DNA of 64,000 nt from Clostridiaceae bacterium (GCA_019391515.1 JAHXQP010000013.1:1-64000); one strand, 5' to 3'; positions 27,165 through 38,050 are shown, counted from the first letter of the stretch. A program made the numbers and translations. Notes: generated by a model from the letters alone, not told the origin.

Positions 27165-27211
27165 AAACAGCTAAAATCTAATGTTACATTAGATTTTAGC
27201 TGTTTAATTTT
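27165..27211 (+). terminator. Terminator of the maltodextrin operon
   Basis: AAACAGCTAAAATCTAAT (27165-27182) pairs perfectly with ATTAGATTTTAGCTGTTT (27188-27205), followed by a T-rich tail. Confidence 0.9.
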
Positions 27212-27308
27212 TATACTTATAAAAGTAACCATTATGTTTTATAATAGTTTAAGTGTATACTAAATATTAGGAATGTAGTGCTAACAGTATTTTTATTTTA
27301 TATATGTA

Positions 27309-27337
27309 TTGACAAGGAACAGATATGTTGATAGCAT
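27309..27337 (+). promoter_or_regulatory. Sigma-A promoter of the DeoR-aldolase-kinase unit
   Basis: Perfect TTGACA at 27309-27314 with TAGCAT at 27332-27337, 17-base spacer. The promoter at 30094 has the same layout with an operator-like site at nearly the same distance. Confidence 0.65.
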
Positions 27338-27347
27338 TTACATAAAA

Positions 27348-27371
27348 GAACAAAACGTAACAACATATAAC
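27348..27371 (+). promoter_or_regulatory. Operator-like site for the DeoR-type repressor, copy 1
   Basis: GAACAAAACGTAACAACATA and the next four bases resemble the site at 30131-30155 (AACAAAA, CG, AACAA, ATATA in the same order). Both lie about 15 bases after a -10 element, where a repressor would block initiation. The AACAAAAC-type direct repeats resemble known DeoR-family sugar operators. Confidence 0.55.
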
Positions 27372-27401
27372 ACGTAGTAAAGTAATTAGAGGGGTGATAT
27401 T

Positions 27402-28154
27402 TTGTTAAAAGCTGAAAGACTTGACAAGATATTGGAAATGTTTAATGAAAACAATGTCATTAGGATATCTGAAATAAGTAAATTGCTCGATGTAAGTGAA
27501 ATGACTGTTAGAAGAGATTTAAGAATATTAGAGGAACTTGGACATGTAATCTGTATTCATGGTGGTGCTAAAAAGAAAGAACATAATATGTTTAGAGAGT
27601 TATCCCATAATGAAAAAAAATATATAATGGTTGAAGAAAAAAAACATATTGCAGAGATGGCTGCTAGTTTAATAGAAGAAAATGATATTGTATTTATTGG
27701 TCCTGGTACTACGAATGAGTTTATATATGATTATCTTAATATTTCTTATGCAAAGATAATTACGAACTCTATATCAGTTTTTTCAAAGTTTGCTAACGAT
27801 AATCGATTCGAGTTGATTCTTGTTGGAGGAAGGATACGTTCTAGAACAGGTGCATTTGTTGGAAGTTTTGCTAATGAAATGTTGTCAAAGATAAAAGTAA
27901 AATTAGCTTTTGTAGGAGCCAATGGAATTTCTGAGAATTATATCACTAATTCTAATGAGGAAGAAGGGGTATGCCAAAAAATTATTTTAAACAATGCTAA
28001 TGAAAGATATATTTTATGTGATAATAGTAAATTTGATAGAGATGATTTTTATAGATTTTATAATTTAGAAGATGCAACAGGTGTAATCACAGATGATAAG
28101 ATTGATTCTAATATTAAAGAAAAATATAGTCAATATGTTAAGATAATTAATTAA
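27402..28154 (+). CDS. DeoR-family sugar regulator (LacR-like)
   Basis: A 250-residue repressor starting at TTG 27402 after AGAGGGGTGAT. The N-terminal helix-turn-helix (RLDKILEMFN..ISKLLDVSEMTVRRDLR) is followed by a DeoRC sugar-phosphate sensor with the motifs FIGPGTTNEFI, ITNSISVFSKF and GGRIRSRTGAFVG. Such proteins usually respond to a phosphorylated sugar; here tagatose-6-phosphate or a tagatose bisphosphate is plausible because the next genes encode the tagatose pathway. It should bind the two matching sites at 27348 and 30131. Confidence 0.85.
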   Translation: MLKAERLDKILEMFNENNVIRISEISKLLDVSEMTVRRDLRILEELGHVICIHGGAKKKEHNMFRELSHNEKKYIMVEEKKHIAEMAASLIEENDIVFIGPGTTNEFIYDYLNISYAKIITNSISVFSKFANDNRFELILVGGRIRSRTGAFVGSFANEMLSKIKVKLAFVGANGISENYITNSNEEEGVCQKIILNNANERYILCDNSKFDRDDFYRFYNLEDATGVITDDKIDSNIKEKYSQYVKIIN

Positions 28155-28173
28155 TAATAAGGGAGGAAAAAAT

Positions 28174-29028
28174 ATGGATATTGTATCAACTAAAGAAATG
28201 CTTCTAGATGCAAAGAAGAATAATTATGCTATTCCAGCTTTTAACATTCATAATTTAGAGACTATGCAAGCAGTATTAGAAGGTGCATGGGAAATGAAGT
28301 CACCGATAATTATAGCAACTACTCCAGGAACCGTTAATTATGCAGGAGTAGATTTTTTAGTTAATATGGCAAAAGCAGGTGCCAAAAATTTTGATATCCC
28401 TATTGCAATTCATTTAGATCATTGTAGTGATGTAGATTTTGTAAAAAAATGTATACTAGCAGGCTATAAATCTGTAATGATAGATGCTTCAATAAAAGAA
28501 TATGAAGAGAATATTAGATTGACAAGGGAAGTAGTTGAATTTAGCAAAAAGTATGGTGTAACTGTAGAATCGGAATTGGGAGTAGTGGGCGGCCAAGAAG
28601 ATGAAAGAAAAGTAGATGAAAAAGATGCACTATATACTGATCCCAATGTAGCTTTGGATTTTCTGGAAAAAACAGAAGTTGATTCTTTAGCAGTAGCCAT
28701 AGGAACAGCTCATGGAGTATATAAATTAGAACCAGAGCTTGATATAAATAGATTAGATGAAATACGCAATGAAGTTTATGTTCCATTAGTTCTTCATGGT
28801 GCTTCGGGAGTTCCAGAAGAAAGTGTAATAGAAGCTATAAAACACGGCATTTGTAAAATAAATATTAGTACTGAATTAAAAATGGCCTTTATTAAAGAGA
28901 TTAGAAAATATTTAGCAGAAAATCCTTCTGCAAATGACCCACGAAACTATTTAACACCTGGTAAAGAAGCTATTAAGGAAGTTGTAATGAATAAGATTAG
29001 AATTTGTGGATGTGAAAACAGGGCATAA
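28174..29028 (+). CDS. Class II tagatose/fructose-bisphosphate aldolase (GatY/KbaY-like)
   Basis: A 284-residue zinc-dependent ketose-bisphosphate aldolase. Motifs: PAFNIHNLETMQAVLEGA, AIHLDHCSDVDF (catalytic Asp and zinc His), VESELGVVGG (Glu), IGTAHGVYK and LHGASGVPEE (zinc His). It should split tagatose-1,6-bisphosphate into dihydroxyacetone phosphate and glyceraldehyde-3-phosphate, completing the pathway fed by LacAB and the kinase. Streptococci and staphylococci use a class I aldolase, LacD, for this step, so the cluster here differs. Fructose-bisphosphate activity cannot be excluded. Confidence 0.85.
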   Translation: MDIVSTKEMLLDAKKNNYAIPAFNIHNLETMQAVLEGAWEMKSPIIIATTPGTVNYAGVDFLVNMAKAGAKNFDIPIAIHLDHCSDVDFVKKCILAGYKSVMIDASIKEYEENIRLTREVVEFSKKYGVTVESELGVVGGQEDERKVDEKDALYTDPNVALDFLEKTEVDSLAVAIGTAHGVYKLEPELDINRLDEIRNEVYVPLVLHGASGVPEESVIEAIKHGICKINISTELKMAFIKEIRKYLAENPSANDPRNYLTPGKEAIKEVVMNKIRICGCENRA

Positions 29029-29044
29029 TTTGGAGGTGAATTCT

Positions 29045-29977
29045 TTGATATTAACTATAACATTAAATCCTTCTATAGATAGAAGGTATTATATTAAGGG
29101 ATTTGAAAAGGACAAAGTTGTTAGAGCAGAAGATGTTCAGTATACTCCTGGAGGCAAAGGGTTGAATGTAACTAAAGTAATTAAGAAATTTAGTAATTCA
29201 GTAATGGCTACTGGTTTCATAGGAGGTAAAAGTGGTTCTTTTATAAAAGAAAAATTAGATGAATTAGAAATTAACAATAAATTTATTCCTATTAGTGGGG
29301 AGACAAGAAGCTGTTTAGCTATTCATTCAGATGATGGAAGTAAGACTGAAATATTAGAAAAGGGACCAGTTATATCTAATAAAGAAATATTGAAATTTAA
29401 TGATTTATATAATGAGCTGTTGGAAGAAAGTGAAATAATATGTGCTTCAGGAAGTTTACCTCAGGGGTTACCAATAGAAACATATAAAGATATGATATCT
29501 GTGGCTAAAGCTAAAAATAAAAAATTTATACTTGATACTAGTGGTGATGCCTTAAAAACAGGTATAGAAGCTTCGCCTTTTTTAGTTAAACCTAATAAAG
29601 AAGAATTAGAAAAACTTGCAGGTCATGCTATAACTTCTAATGATGAAGTGATTAGAGCATCAAAATATTTATTAGAAAATGATATTGAAATTATAGTTGT
29701 TTCACTTGGTAAAGATGGTGCAATAGTTTTCAATAGAGGTTATGCTTATAAAATAAATATACCAAATATAAAGGCAATAAATTCTGTAGGCTCTGGAGAT
29801 TCTATGATTGCAGGGTTTGCTATTTCATTGCTAGAAAAATATGATTTTGAATATATGTTAAAATTAGCAGCAGCATGTGGTACGGCAAATGCTATGGAAG
29901 AAGAAACGGGTAAAGTAGATGTATATAATGTTAAAAATATTATTAATGAGGTTAGTATTACAAAATTGAAATTATAA
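29045..29977 (+). CDS. lacC: Tagatose-6-phosphate kinase / 1-phosphofructokinase family (LacC-like)
   Basis: A 310-residue PfkB-type sugar-phosphate kinase. The TTG at 29045 is the start: GGAGGTG at 29032-29038 fits it, and the conserved beginning ILTITLNPSIDRRYYI follows. An upstream in-frame ATG at 29006 overlaps the aldolase gene and lacks a ribosome site. Later motifs are YTPGGKGLNVTKVIKKF, KPNKEEL and NSVGSGDSMIAGF, with catalytic Asp. Context (LacAB, aldolase) points to phosphorylation of tagatose-6-phosphate; fructose-1-phosphate remains possible. Confidence 0.82.
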   Translation: MILTITLNPSIDRRYYIKGFEKDKVVRAEDVQYTPGGKGLNVTKVIKKFSNSVMATGFIGGKSGSFIKEKLDELEINNKFIPISGETRSCLAIHSDDGSKTEILEKGPVISNKEILKFNDLYNELLEESEIICASGSLPQGLPIETYKDMISVAKAKNKKFILDTSGDALKTGIEASPFLVKPNKEELEKLAGHAITSNDEVIRASKYLLENDIEIIVVSLGKDGAIVFNRGYAYKINIPNIKAINSVGSGDSMIAGFAISLLEKYDFEYMLKLAAACGTANAMEEETGKVDVYNVKNIINEVSITKLKL

Positions 29978-29992
29978 TACTATATTTAACAA

Positions 29993-30062
29993 ATATATCG
30001 CCTATATATTTAACTTTGTTGAATTATTTATGAGGTTAAGATGTATAGGCGATATATTTTTA
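29993..30062 (+). terminator. Terminator after lacC
   Basis: ATATATCGCCTATA (29993-30006) pairs perfectly with TATAGGCGATATAT (30044-30057), followed by T residues; the loop is long (37 bases). Confidence 0.7.
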
Positions 30063-30093
30063 TATAAATTATAAATAATATGTTAAAAACATA

Positions 30094-30122
30094 TTGACAA
30101 ATAATAATCATATTGATATTCT
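30094..30122 (+). promoter_or_regulatory. Sigma-A promoter of the lacAB unit
   Basis: Perfect TTGACA at 30094-30099 and TATTCT at 30117-30122, 17-base spacer. Confidence 0.65.
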
Positions 30123-30130
30123 TAACATAA

Positions 30131-30155
30131 GGTAACAAAAACGAACAATATATAC
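30131..30155 (+). promoter_or_regulatory. Operator-like site for the DeoR-type repressor, copy 2
   Basis: GGTAACAAAAACGAACAATA and the next five bases share order and spacing of elements with 27348-27371. It lies just after the predicted transcription start of lacAB. Confidence 0.55.
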
Positions 30156-30184
30156 CAATATATTTTATAAAGGAGTGGATTTAT

Positions 30185-30613
30185 TTGAAGGTTATTATTG
30201 GTTCTGATACTAAAGGTTTTGAGTTAAAGGCGTATTTAGTAAACTTTCTAAGTTCAGAAGGATATAAAGTCATGGATATGACACCAGATCCTAATTTAAA
30301 CTTTGTTGAATCAGCTAGATTGGTAAGTGAGGAGGTTTTAAAAGAAGAAGATAATTTTGGAATTGTAATTGATGAGTATGGTGCAGGATCTTTTATGGTT
30401 GCTAACAAAATAAAAGGGGTTGTTTGTGCAGAAGTATCTGATGAGCATTCTGCCCGTATGACAAAAGAACATAACAATGCTAATATTATTTCCTTGGGTT
30501 CTGGCATAGTAGGGAAAACACTTGCAAAAAATGTAGTTATGAGTTTTTTAAATAATAATTATAGTGGTGGGAGACATCAAATAAGAGTAGATATGTTAAA
30601 TAGACTAGCATAG
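30185..30613 (+). CDS. lacA: Galactose-6-phosphate isomerase subunit LacA
   Basis: A 142-residue RpiB/LacAB-family protein, start TTG at 30185 after AAGGAGTG. It begins [18 protein letters not shown] and carries the family fold with [17 protein letters not shown]. LacA lacks the complete catalytic Cys/His set of RpiB and works as a heteromer with LacB, converting galactose-6-phosphate to tagatose-6-phosphate. LacB is encoded 11 bases downstream, which supports the assignment. Confidence 0.87.
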   Translation: MKVIIGSDTKGFELKAYLVNFLSSEGYKVMDMTPDPNLNFVESARLVSEEVLKEEDNFGIVIDEYGAGSFMVANKIKGVVCAEVSDEHSARMTKEHNNANIISLGSGIVGKTLAKNVVMSFLNNNYSGGRHQIRVDMLNRLA

Positions 30614-30624
30614 GAGTGATAAAT

Positions 30625-31140
30625 ATGAAAATTTCTATTGGATGTGACCATATTGTCACAGATATTAAAAATCATATTGTAAAGTATTTAGAAGATAAAG
30701 GACATGAAGTAATTGATAATGGGACATATGATAATGTGAGAACACATTATCCTATATATGGCAAAAAAACTGCTAAAAAAGTAGTAAACAAAGAGGCAGA
30801 TCTTGGTATTGTAATTTGTGGAACTGGTGTAGGGATTACAACATCAGCTAATAAAATAAAAGGAATTAGAGCAGCTTTAGTAAGAGATGTATCTACTGCC
30901 AAGTATGCTAAAGAAGAATTAAATGCAAATGTTATTGGTATTGGTGGAAGAATTACAGGTATAGGATTGATGGAAGAAATCATAGATACATTTATATCTA
31001 CTAAATATAAAGAGACAGAAGAAAATAAAGAACTTATTAAATCTATTGATGACATGATAGAAGATGGCAGCTACGTAAATGATGAGCATTTATTTGATGA
31101 CCTTCTTGAGAAGTGGGACAAGGGTTATTATCATGACTAA
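30625..31140 (+). CDS. lacB: Galactose-6-phosphate isomerase subunit LacB
   Basis: A 171-residue RpiB/LacAB-family protein. The ATG at 30625 follows TAGGAGTGA at 30611-30619; a GTG nine bases earlier is less well placed. It has the active-site segment [14 protein letters not shown], and [21 protein letters not shown] with the catalytic Cys, then [22 protein letters not shown]. Partner of LacA in the tagatose-6-phosphate pathway. Confidence 0.88.
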   Translation: MKISIGCDHIVTDIKNHIVKYLEDKGHEVIDNGTYDNVRTHYPIYGKKTAKKVVNKEADLGIVICGTGVGITTSANKIKGIRAALVRDVSTAKYAKEELNANVIGIGGRITGIGLMEEIIDTFISTKYKETEENKELIKSIDDMIEDGSYVNDEHLFDDLLEKWDKGYYHD

Positions 31141-31276
31141 TAGAATTGCTGGATAAGTAGATAAAGAGTTGGTTAGAAGAGAAAACGTATCCTATAGGTA
31201 TGAACATGAAATTTGTACAACTATTTATTTAATTGTAGTAACTAAAAATAAGCAGAAGTAGAAACGGAGCGGATAA

Positions 31277-31318
31277 ATGAACAAAAAAGTAATGAAGATG
31301 ATTGGGTTTAAATTGTAG
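31277..31318 (+). pseudogene. Possible remnant of the lacF start
   Basis: A 13-codon frame, MNKKVMKMIGFKL then stop, preceded by GGAGCGGA. It aligns without gaps to the first 13 residues of the LacF encoded at 34628 (MDRKEINMLGMEI): M, K, M and G are identical and most others similar. In classical lac operons lacF lies directly before lacE, exactly this position. The stop comes where VAYAG should follow, and no later similarity is seen, so this would be a truncated relic. The region 31141-31351 holds nothing else recognisable. Confidence 0.4.
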
Positions 31319-31351
31319 CATATAAAACCCAAGATTTTAGGAGGAGATAAA

Positions 31352-33055
31352 ATGAATAAAGTTATGGATTGCTTAATCGACCGAATAAAAAAATGGCAAC
31401 CATATTTCGATGCATTTGCAGCGAATAAATATGTAAGCGGAATGCGAAATGGTTTGATTGCACCGATGTACGTACTTTTATTCTCAAGTATTTTTATGGT
31501 TATTACATATGTACCAAATATTTTAGGGTTCTATTGGAGTGAATCAGTTGAATCGATGCTTCTTCGCCCATATGATTTAACAATGGGTGTTTATGGCCTA
31601 ATTGTTTCAGCAACTGTTGCAAAAGCATTTACAGATATTTTGAATCAAGAACAAGAAACAGGTAAAAGTATTAGTGCTTTAGCCACAATGGTATCAGCAC
31701 TATCAGTATACTTAATTTTAATGGGAGATCCGGTTGAGGGCGGTATTTCTACAGAATATCTTGGTGCTTCAGGAATGATTGTTGGAATTATTATTGGTTT
31801 GGTAATTCCAAAGATCTTCAAGTTCTCTATTGATCATAATCTAACGATTAAATTGCCGAAAGAAGTTCCACCAAACCTTTCAGAATCATTTGCGAGTGTT
31901 ATTGCATATGGTTTAGCTATTACAGTATTTTGGATTTTTGATATTATTTTTAAAAATTTTAGTGGAGGAACGAATGTTGCTGAAGCTTTAATGAATGTTT
32001 TAAATCCTATATTCATGGCAGCTGAATCCTATATTGGGATGTCACTTATTTATGGGGCAACAGCATTTTTCCAATTCCTTGGAATGAATGGTCCTGATAT
32101 TGTGTTCCCGGCTGTCAAACCTGCGATGTTTCAGCACTTAGCTGAAAACCAAGAGCTGTATCGACAAGGTTTACATTCATTTCACGCAATGACTAACGCA
32201 TCCTATGATATGGCAATTGCATTCGGCGGTACAGGTGCAACGTTAATGGTTACATTGATGTTTGCATTTTTATCTAAATCAAAAGGAAACCGGGCGGTCG
32301 GTCGAGCGGCGATTGTGCCGGTGCTGTTTAACGTAAACGAGCCAATTACATTCGGAGCTCCACTTATTTTAAGTCCGATTTTCTTGGTTCCATTTATCTT
32401 AGCACCAATCGCAAATACGATTTTATTGCGACTTTTCATAACGACATTGGGAATGAATGGATTTATTATGGAGGTTCCATGGACGACACCAGGATTTATT
32501 GGAACGATCCTGGGAACGAATTTCGACCCACTTTCGTTCTTGCTAGTGCCGTTGATTGCAATAGTTGATGCGATTATCTACTATCCATTCTTCAGAGTTT
32601 ACGACCAAAAAGTACTAGAAGATGAGAAAGCAAAAGAAGAATTAGTATTAGCTGGCGCTGACGAGTTAACTGTAATAACTGAAGAATTAGCAGAAAAACC
32701 AACTGGCGATTCTATTGGAAAAGATAAATTGAACGTTCTTGTTTTATGTGCAGGTGGTGGTACAAGTGGTATGCTAGCTAATGCTTTAAATGATAGCAGA
32801 GAAGAACTTAAAGAAGAGTATGGGGTAGAATTTACTGCCAGAGGTGGACATTATGGACAGCACTCCGAATTCATGTCAGAAACGGATGTAGTTATCTTAG
32901 CGCCACAGGTTTCAAGTCATTTAACAAATATGCAAAATGAAGCAGTGCGACACGATGCAATTGCTTTAGGTACAGGAGGTTCAGAGTATATTAAATATAC
33001 ACAAGATCCAAAATCTGCTGCAGAGTTTATTTTAAATTCTGTTTCTAAACAATAA
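31352..33055 (+). CDS. lacE: PTS lactose/galactoside-type EIICB permease (LacE-like)
   Basis: A 567-residue membrane protein: IIC domain of the lactose/cellobiose family (residues 1-430, about ten helices, with FNVNEPITFGAPLILSP signature), a linker, then a IIB domain (about 460-567) with the phosphorylated Cys466 in VLVLCAGGGTSGML. This fused IIC-IIB order is that of LacE; cellobiose systems encode them apart. It imports and phosphorylates the sugar using IIA (34628). Codon choice differs from neighbours: arginine is often CGN and GC is higher, for example around 32290-32330, suggesting recent transfer. Confidence 0.85.
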   Translation: MNKVMDCLIDRIKKWQPYFDAFAANKYVSGMRNGLIAPMYVLLFSSIFMVITYVPNILGFYWSESVESMLLRPYDLTMGVYGLIVSATVAKAFTDILNQEQETGKSISALATMVSALSVYLILMGDPVEGGISTEYLGASGMIVGIIIGLVIPKIFKFSIDHNLTIKLPKEVPPNLSESFASVIAYGLAITVFWIFDIIFKNFSGGTNVAEALMNVLNPIFMAAESYIGMSLIYGATAFFQFLGMNGPDIVFPAVKPAMFQHLAENQELYRQGLHSFHAMTNASYDMAIAFGGTGATLMVTLMFAFLSKSKGNRAVGRAAIVPVLFNVNEPITFGAPLILSPIFLVPFILAPIANTILLRLFITTLGMNGFIMEVPWTTPGFIGTILGTNFDPLSFLLVPLIAIVDAIIYYPFFRVYDQKVLEDEKAKEELVLAGADELTVITEELAEKPTGDSIGKDKLNVLVLCAGGGTSGMLANALNDSREELKEEYGVEFTARGGHYGQHSEFMSETDVVILAPQVSSHLTNMQNEAVRHDAIALGTGGSEYIKYTQDPKSAAEFILNSVSKQ

Positions 33056-34519
<1,464 letters not shown>

Positions 34520-34627
34520 GTAACCATATTCAATCGTGAGAATAGTGTGAAACATGTTTGGCTTATGTTCGAATATGTGCTATAACTTACTTATATTATA
34601 AATATAAACATTAGGGAGGGTCAAAAT

Positions 34628-34939
34628 ATGGACAGAAAAGAAATAAACATGCTTGGTATGGAAATTGTTGCCTATGCAGGCGAAGCAAGAACAAAGCTAT
34701 TGAATGCCGTTAAAGAGGCGCAAAAAGGTAATAAAGAGAAGTCAAAGAGCTTGATTGAGGAAGCAAAGGAAAGCTTGAATAAAGCACATAATGTCCATGC
34801 GAAGGCGCTTACGGATGAAGCTAGAGGCGAACTTGAAGAAATGGGACTTATCATGATTCATGGACAAGATCATTTGATGACAACTATACTGTTGAGCGAT
34901 ATCGTTGAGCACTTGTGTAATATATACTATGAAAAGTAA
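34628..34939 (+). CDS. lacF: PTS lactose-type EIIA (LacF)
   Basis: A 103-residue cytoplasmic phosphocarrier of the lactose/cellobiose IIA family, all-helical. Family motifs are GMEIVAYAGEAR and MIHGQDHLM, with the phosphorylated His78 at the same number as in staphylococcal LacF. It passes phosphate from HPr to the IIB domain encoded at 31352. The gene lies after the glycosidase and not before lacE, where a remnant copy start is found. ATG follows AGGGAGGG. Last gene before the shared terminator. Confidence 0.88.
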   Translation: MDRKEINMLGMEIVAYAGEARTKLLNAVKEAQKGNKEKSKSLIEEAKESLNKAHNVHAKALTDEARGELEEMGLIMIHGQDHLMTTILLSDIVEHLCNIYYEK

Positions 34940-35015
34940 TAAGAGTTAATAAACTTATTTTTGAAAAGTTATCACTAAATGTTTACTCAAGAATCTAGGT
35001 ACAACTACTAACATA

Positions 35016-35065
35016 AAAATGCTCTTTTCTGGTTTTTATTTTGATTTTGCCAGAAAAGAGCATTT
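35016..35065. terminator. Bidirectional terminator between lacF and panD
   Basis: AAAATGCTCTTTTCTGG (35016-35032) pairs with CCAGAAAAGAGCATTT (35050-35065); A- and T-rich ends on both sides allow it to stop both converging transcripts. Confidence 0.85.
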
Positions 35066-35072
35066 ATTTTGA

Positions 35073-35432
35073 CTACTTTGTAATATCTATGGCTTCATTT
35101 TTTTCATTTACAAAGACAATAGTAGGTTTAAAACCTATTGCCTTTTCTTGCTCGATACTGCAATAAGACATTATAATAACCTTGTCCTTTGGTTGAACCA
35201 ACCTAGCTGCAGCACCATTTAAACATATATCACCTTTTCCAGATTCACCTTTAATAACATAAGTTTCAAACCTTTCACCATTGTTAATATTGACTATCTG
35301 TACCTTTTCATTTTCAAGTATATTTGCTTTGTCCATTATTTCTTCATCTATAGTTATACTTCCTACATAGTCTAGATTGGCATCAGTTACTGTAGCTCTG
35401 TGGATTTTTGATTTTAGCATGGTGATATTCAT
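35073..35432 (-). CDS. panD: Aspartate 1-decarboxylase
   Basis: A 119-residue pyruvoyl enzyme precursor that makes beta-alanine from aspartate. The self-cleavage site Gly-Ser is in YVGSITID near residues 24-25, and the C-terminal region has [19 protein letters not shown]. The start codon overlaps the panC stop by four bases, so the two are translationally coupled. Normal length. Confidence 0.95.
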   Translation of the reverse strand: MNITMLKSKIHRATVTDANLDYVGSITIDEEIMDKANILENEKVQIVNINNGERFETYVIKGESGKGDICLNGAAARLVQPKDKVIIMSYCSIEQEKAIGFKPTIVFVNEKNEAIDITK

Positions 35433-36289
35433 ATAGCTTTCTCCCTTAAATCAATAAAAATATTATCTATTAGACGAGTATTGCCAACCTTTACAGCCAA
35501 TGCTATAAGTATATTATCTTCAACTTTTGAAACTGGTTTTAATGTCTTACTGTTTACAATTTCAATATAATCTATAGAAGTATTCTTTCCTGAGTTTATT
35601 GTATTCTCCATTTCCTTCTTGATTACTTCAATATTTTTTTCTCCATTGAGGATTAAATTCTTTGCCAGGGTTAAAGACTTGTATAACAACAGTCCATCTT
35701 TTCTTTCTTCGTCATTTAAATAGGTATTCCTTGAACTAAGGGCCAGTCCGTCATTTTCCCTAACAGTAGAACAGCCTATTATTTCAATATCCATATTTAA
35801 ATCTTCTACCATTTTTTTAACTATTATAAGTTGTTGAGCATCTTTTTGTCCAAAATAAGCCCTAGTGGCCTTGGTTATATTGAATAGCTTAGTTAAAATA
35901 GTTGTAACACCCCTAAAATGAGTAGGTCTAGAAATTCCACACAATACTTTTCCCAAGCTTTTCACTTCAACAAAGGTTAGGAAATCTTCAGGATACATTT
36001 CATCACTTTGAGGCAACAACACAAAATCACAACTATTAGTTCGACATATTTCTAAATCTTTTTTCCTTGTTCTTGGATATTTATCAAAATCTTCATTAGG
36101 TCCAAATTGGGTTGGATTTACAAATATACTTACTATAACTATGTCATTTTCTTCTATAGCTTTTTTAATAAGGCTTATATGTCCAGCATGGAGACAGCCC
36201 ATTGTAGGAACCAATCCTATAGAAAGACCTTTTTCTTTATAAGCAGTGATTTCATTTTTCATCTTATCTATAGATTCTATGATTACCAT
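35429..36289 (-). CDS. panC: Pantoate--beta-alanine ligase
   Basis: A 286-residue ATP-dependent ligase joining pantoate and beta-alanine to pantothenate. Motifs include [18 protein letters not shown] (nucleotide-binding HIGH-like), [30 protein letters not shown] and SSRNTYL. Part of the panG-B-C-D minus-strand operon, 14 bases after panB. Confidence 0.95.
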   Translation of the reverse strand: MVIIESIDKMKNEITAYKEKGLSIGLVPTMGCLHAGHISLIKKAIEENDIVIVSIFVNPTQFGPNEDFDKYPRTRKKDLEICRTNSCDFVLLPQSDEMYPEDFLTFVEVKSLGKVLCGISRPTHFRGVTTILTKLFNITKATRAYFGQKDAQQLIIVKKMVEDLNMDIEIIGCSTVRENDGLALSSRNTYLNDEERKDGLLLYKSLTLAKNLILNGEKNIEVIKKEMENTINSGKNTSIDYIEIVNSKTLKPVSKVEDNILIALAVKVGNTRLIDNIFIDLREKAI

Positions 36290-36303
36290 TTTTAGCCTCC
36301 TAA

Positions 36304-37131
36304 TTATTTAAATTCATTTATTATTTCTGGATCTATTTTAAAAGTATGTTTTTTTTCTGGGAAAGAACTATTTTTTACTTCTTTTATATAGCTTTTTATA
36401 GCTCCATCTATATCGTCTTTAAGATTTTTATACTGTTTAACAAATTTTGGAACAAAGTCAGAGTACATTCCCAACATATCATTAACTACTAATATTTGAC
36501 CATCACAATACTTTCCAGCACCTATACCAATAGTAGGGATAGATACTTTCTCCGAAATAATTTTAGAAACTTCTTCAGGAATACATTCTAAAACTATAGC
36601 AAATGCTCCGGCATCTTCTAAATACTTAGCATCATCTATAAGCTTTTGAATCTGTTCTTTGCTCTTACCTTGTACTTTAAATCCTCCAAATGCATTGATA
36701 GATTGAGGGGTTAATCCTATATGTCCCATTACAGGTATTTGAGCTTTCACAATTGCTTTCACCTTATCTAAAACATCATAGCCACCTTCTAATTTAACAG
36801 CATGAGCATGACCTTCTTGTATCAATCTACCAGCATTTCTAATAGTATTTTCTGTATTCACATGGTAGGATAAGAAAGGTAAATCCGCTACTATCAAAGC
36901 ATTTTTTGTTCCACGACTTACAGCTTTTGTATGGTGTACCATATCATCTACAGTTACAGATAGGGTATCATCATAGCCTAAAGTCACCATTCCTAAAGAG
37001 TCTCCAACCAATATTCCATCTATTCCTGCATCATCTACTAATTTAGCCATGGAATAATCATAAGAGGTAATCATAGTCAATTTTTCTTTATTGTTTTTTG
37101 CTTCTCTGAATGTTGCCACAGTCTTCTTCAT
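36304..37131 (-). CDS. panB: 3-methyl-2-oxobutanoate hydroxymethyltransferase
   Basis: A 275-residue enzyme that adds a hydroxymethyl group from methylene-tetrahydrofolate to ketoisovalerate, giving ketopantoate. Motifs: [42 protein letters not shown] and [14 protein letters not shown]. The ATG at 37131 is preferred over a GTG nine bases earlier because AAGGAG lies at the right distance from it. It overlaps the upstream DUF2520 gene by 44 bases. Confidence 0.94.
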   Translation of the reverse strand: MKKTVATFREAKNNKEKLTMITSYDYSMAKLVDDAGIDGILVGDSLGMVTLGYDDTLSVTVDDMVHHTKAVSRGTKNALIVADLPFLSYHVNTENTIRNAGRLIQEGHAHAVKLEGGYDVLDKVKAIVKAQIPVMGHIGLTPQSINAFGGFKVQGKSKEQIQKLIDDAKYLEDAGAFAIVLECIPEEVSKIISEKVSIPTIGIGAGKYCDGQILVVNDMLGMYSDFVPKFVKQYKNLKDDIDGAIKSYIKEVKNSSFPEKKHTFKIDPEIINEFK

Positions 37132-37966
37132 TAGAATCACTCCTTAAAATTTTATATATTTCTTCTATCTTTTCATCAGACAAATGTCCACTTTCTCTTG
37201 CTATTTCCAATGCTACCAGTCCTAAATTTTCATATATTTCCTTGTATTTAGGAAGGTTTTTCATATGGAGTTTTACTGTACTAGCATCTCCCCTAATTAT
37301 TGGACCAGTTAAAGAATCATTAATACCTTTTTGGCCAATATTTAATAAAGTACTTTCCATCAATGGAAGTATTCCATCAGTAGATAAGTTCTTATCTAAA
37401 CCACATTGTAACAATAGATTCTGCCCTATTTTAGCCAATGAAACTATATAGTTTGAAACAAATACTGCAGAAGCATGGTACAGTGGTTTGTCCTTTTTAT
37501 TCATTACAAAATATTTAATATTGGCGTTGTGAAGGAATTTTTCTACTTTTTCAATATTGTCTCCCTCAATTGAAAAAATAACCTTCTCTAAATCAGATGA
37601 TTTTTTATCTGCAAAGGAAAATAACGGGTGAAGAGAATAACACAGTGCACCTTTATGTTTGCAACCAGTAAAAATTGCAGAAGATAAACAACCACTCATA
37701 TGGAATACCTTTTTGTCAGATAGATTAAAATCTACCATTTTATTCCATGCATGTCCTATCTGGTCATCTGGTGTTGTGATAAAAATATAATTGGATTTTT
37801 TGATTAGTTCCCCAAAATGTAAAGGCGAACTTCTTGTTAGATTTGCTGCATAAAAGGAAGATTCTCTTGATCGACTATGATAGCCAACAATAGAGAAACC
37901 TTGCTGTTTGAGGTAGTGTCCGAAGGAACAGCCAACCTTTCCGGCACCTATAAAACCTATATTCAT
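37088..37966 (-). CDS. panG: Rossmann-like/DUF2520 oxidoreductase, probable ketopantoate reductase (PanG-like)
   Basis: A 292-residue protein with an N-terminal NAD(P)-binding fold ([19 protein letters not shown], GxGxxG) and a C-terminal DUF2520 helical domain (about 155-285, [16 protein letters not shown]). It is the first gene of the pan operon and overlaps panB. No panE of the usual family is in the cluster, and ketopantoate reduction is the one missing step. An alternative reductase family, PanG, has been described in Francisella, Enterococcus and Clostridioides; I recall it as this type but could not verify. Function is therefore context-based. Confidence 0.7.
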   Translation of the reverse strand: MNIGFIGAGKVGCSFGHYLKQQGFSIVGYHSRSRESSFYAANLTRSSPLHFGELIKKSNYIFITTPDDQIGHAWNKMVDFNLSDKKVFHMSGCLSSAIFTGCKHKGALCYSLHPLFSFADKKSSDLEKVIFSIEGDNIEKVEKFLHNANIKYFVMNKKDKPLYHASAVFVSNYIVSLAKIGQNLLLQCGLDKNLSTDGILPLMESTLLNIGQKGINDSLTGPIIRGDASTVKLHMKNLPKYKEIYENLGLVALEIARESGHLSDEKIEEIYKILRSDSNEEDCGNIQRSKKQ

Positions 37967-38021
37967 TTTTTAGCACTCCTTATACTATAGTCCCATTCCA
38001 AAAAGGATATGAGCTACATAA

Positions 38022-38050
38022 ATTATAACATGATTTTTTTATTTTTGTAA
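38022..38050 (-). promoter_or_regulatory. Sigma-A promoter of the pan operon
   Basis: On the minus strand TTACAA (38050-38045) and a perfect TATAAT (38027-38022) are 17 bases apart, 56 bases before the first pan gene. The rest of the 37967-38358 gap is AT-rich with no further clear element besides a weak plus-strand promoter. Confidence 0.65.
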
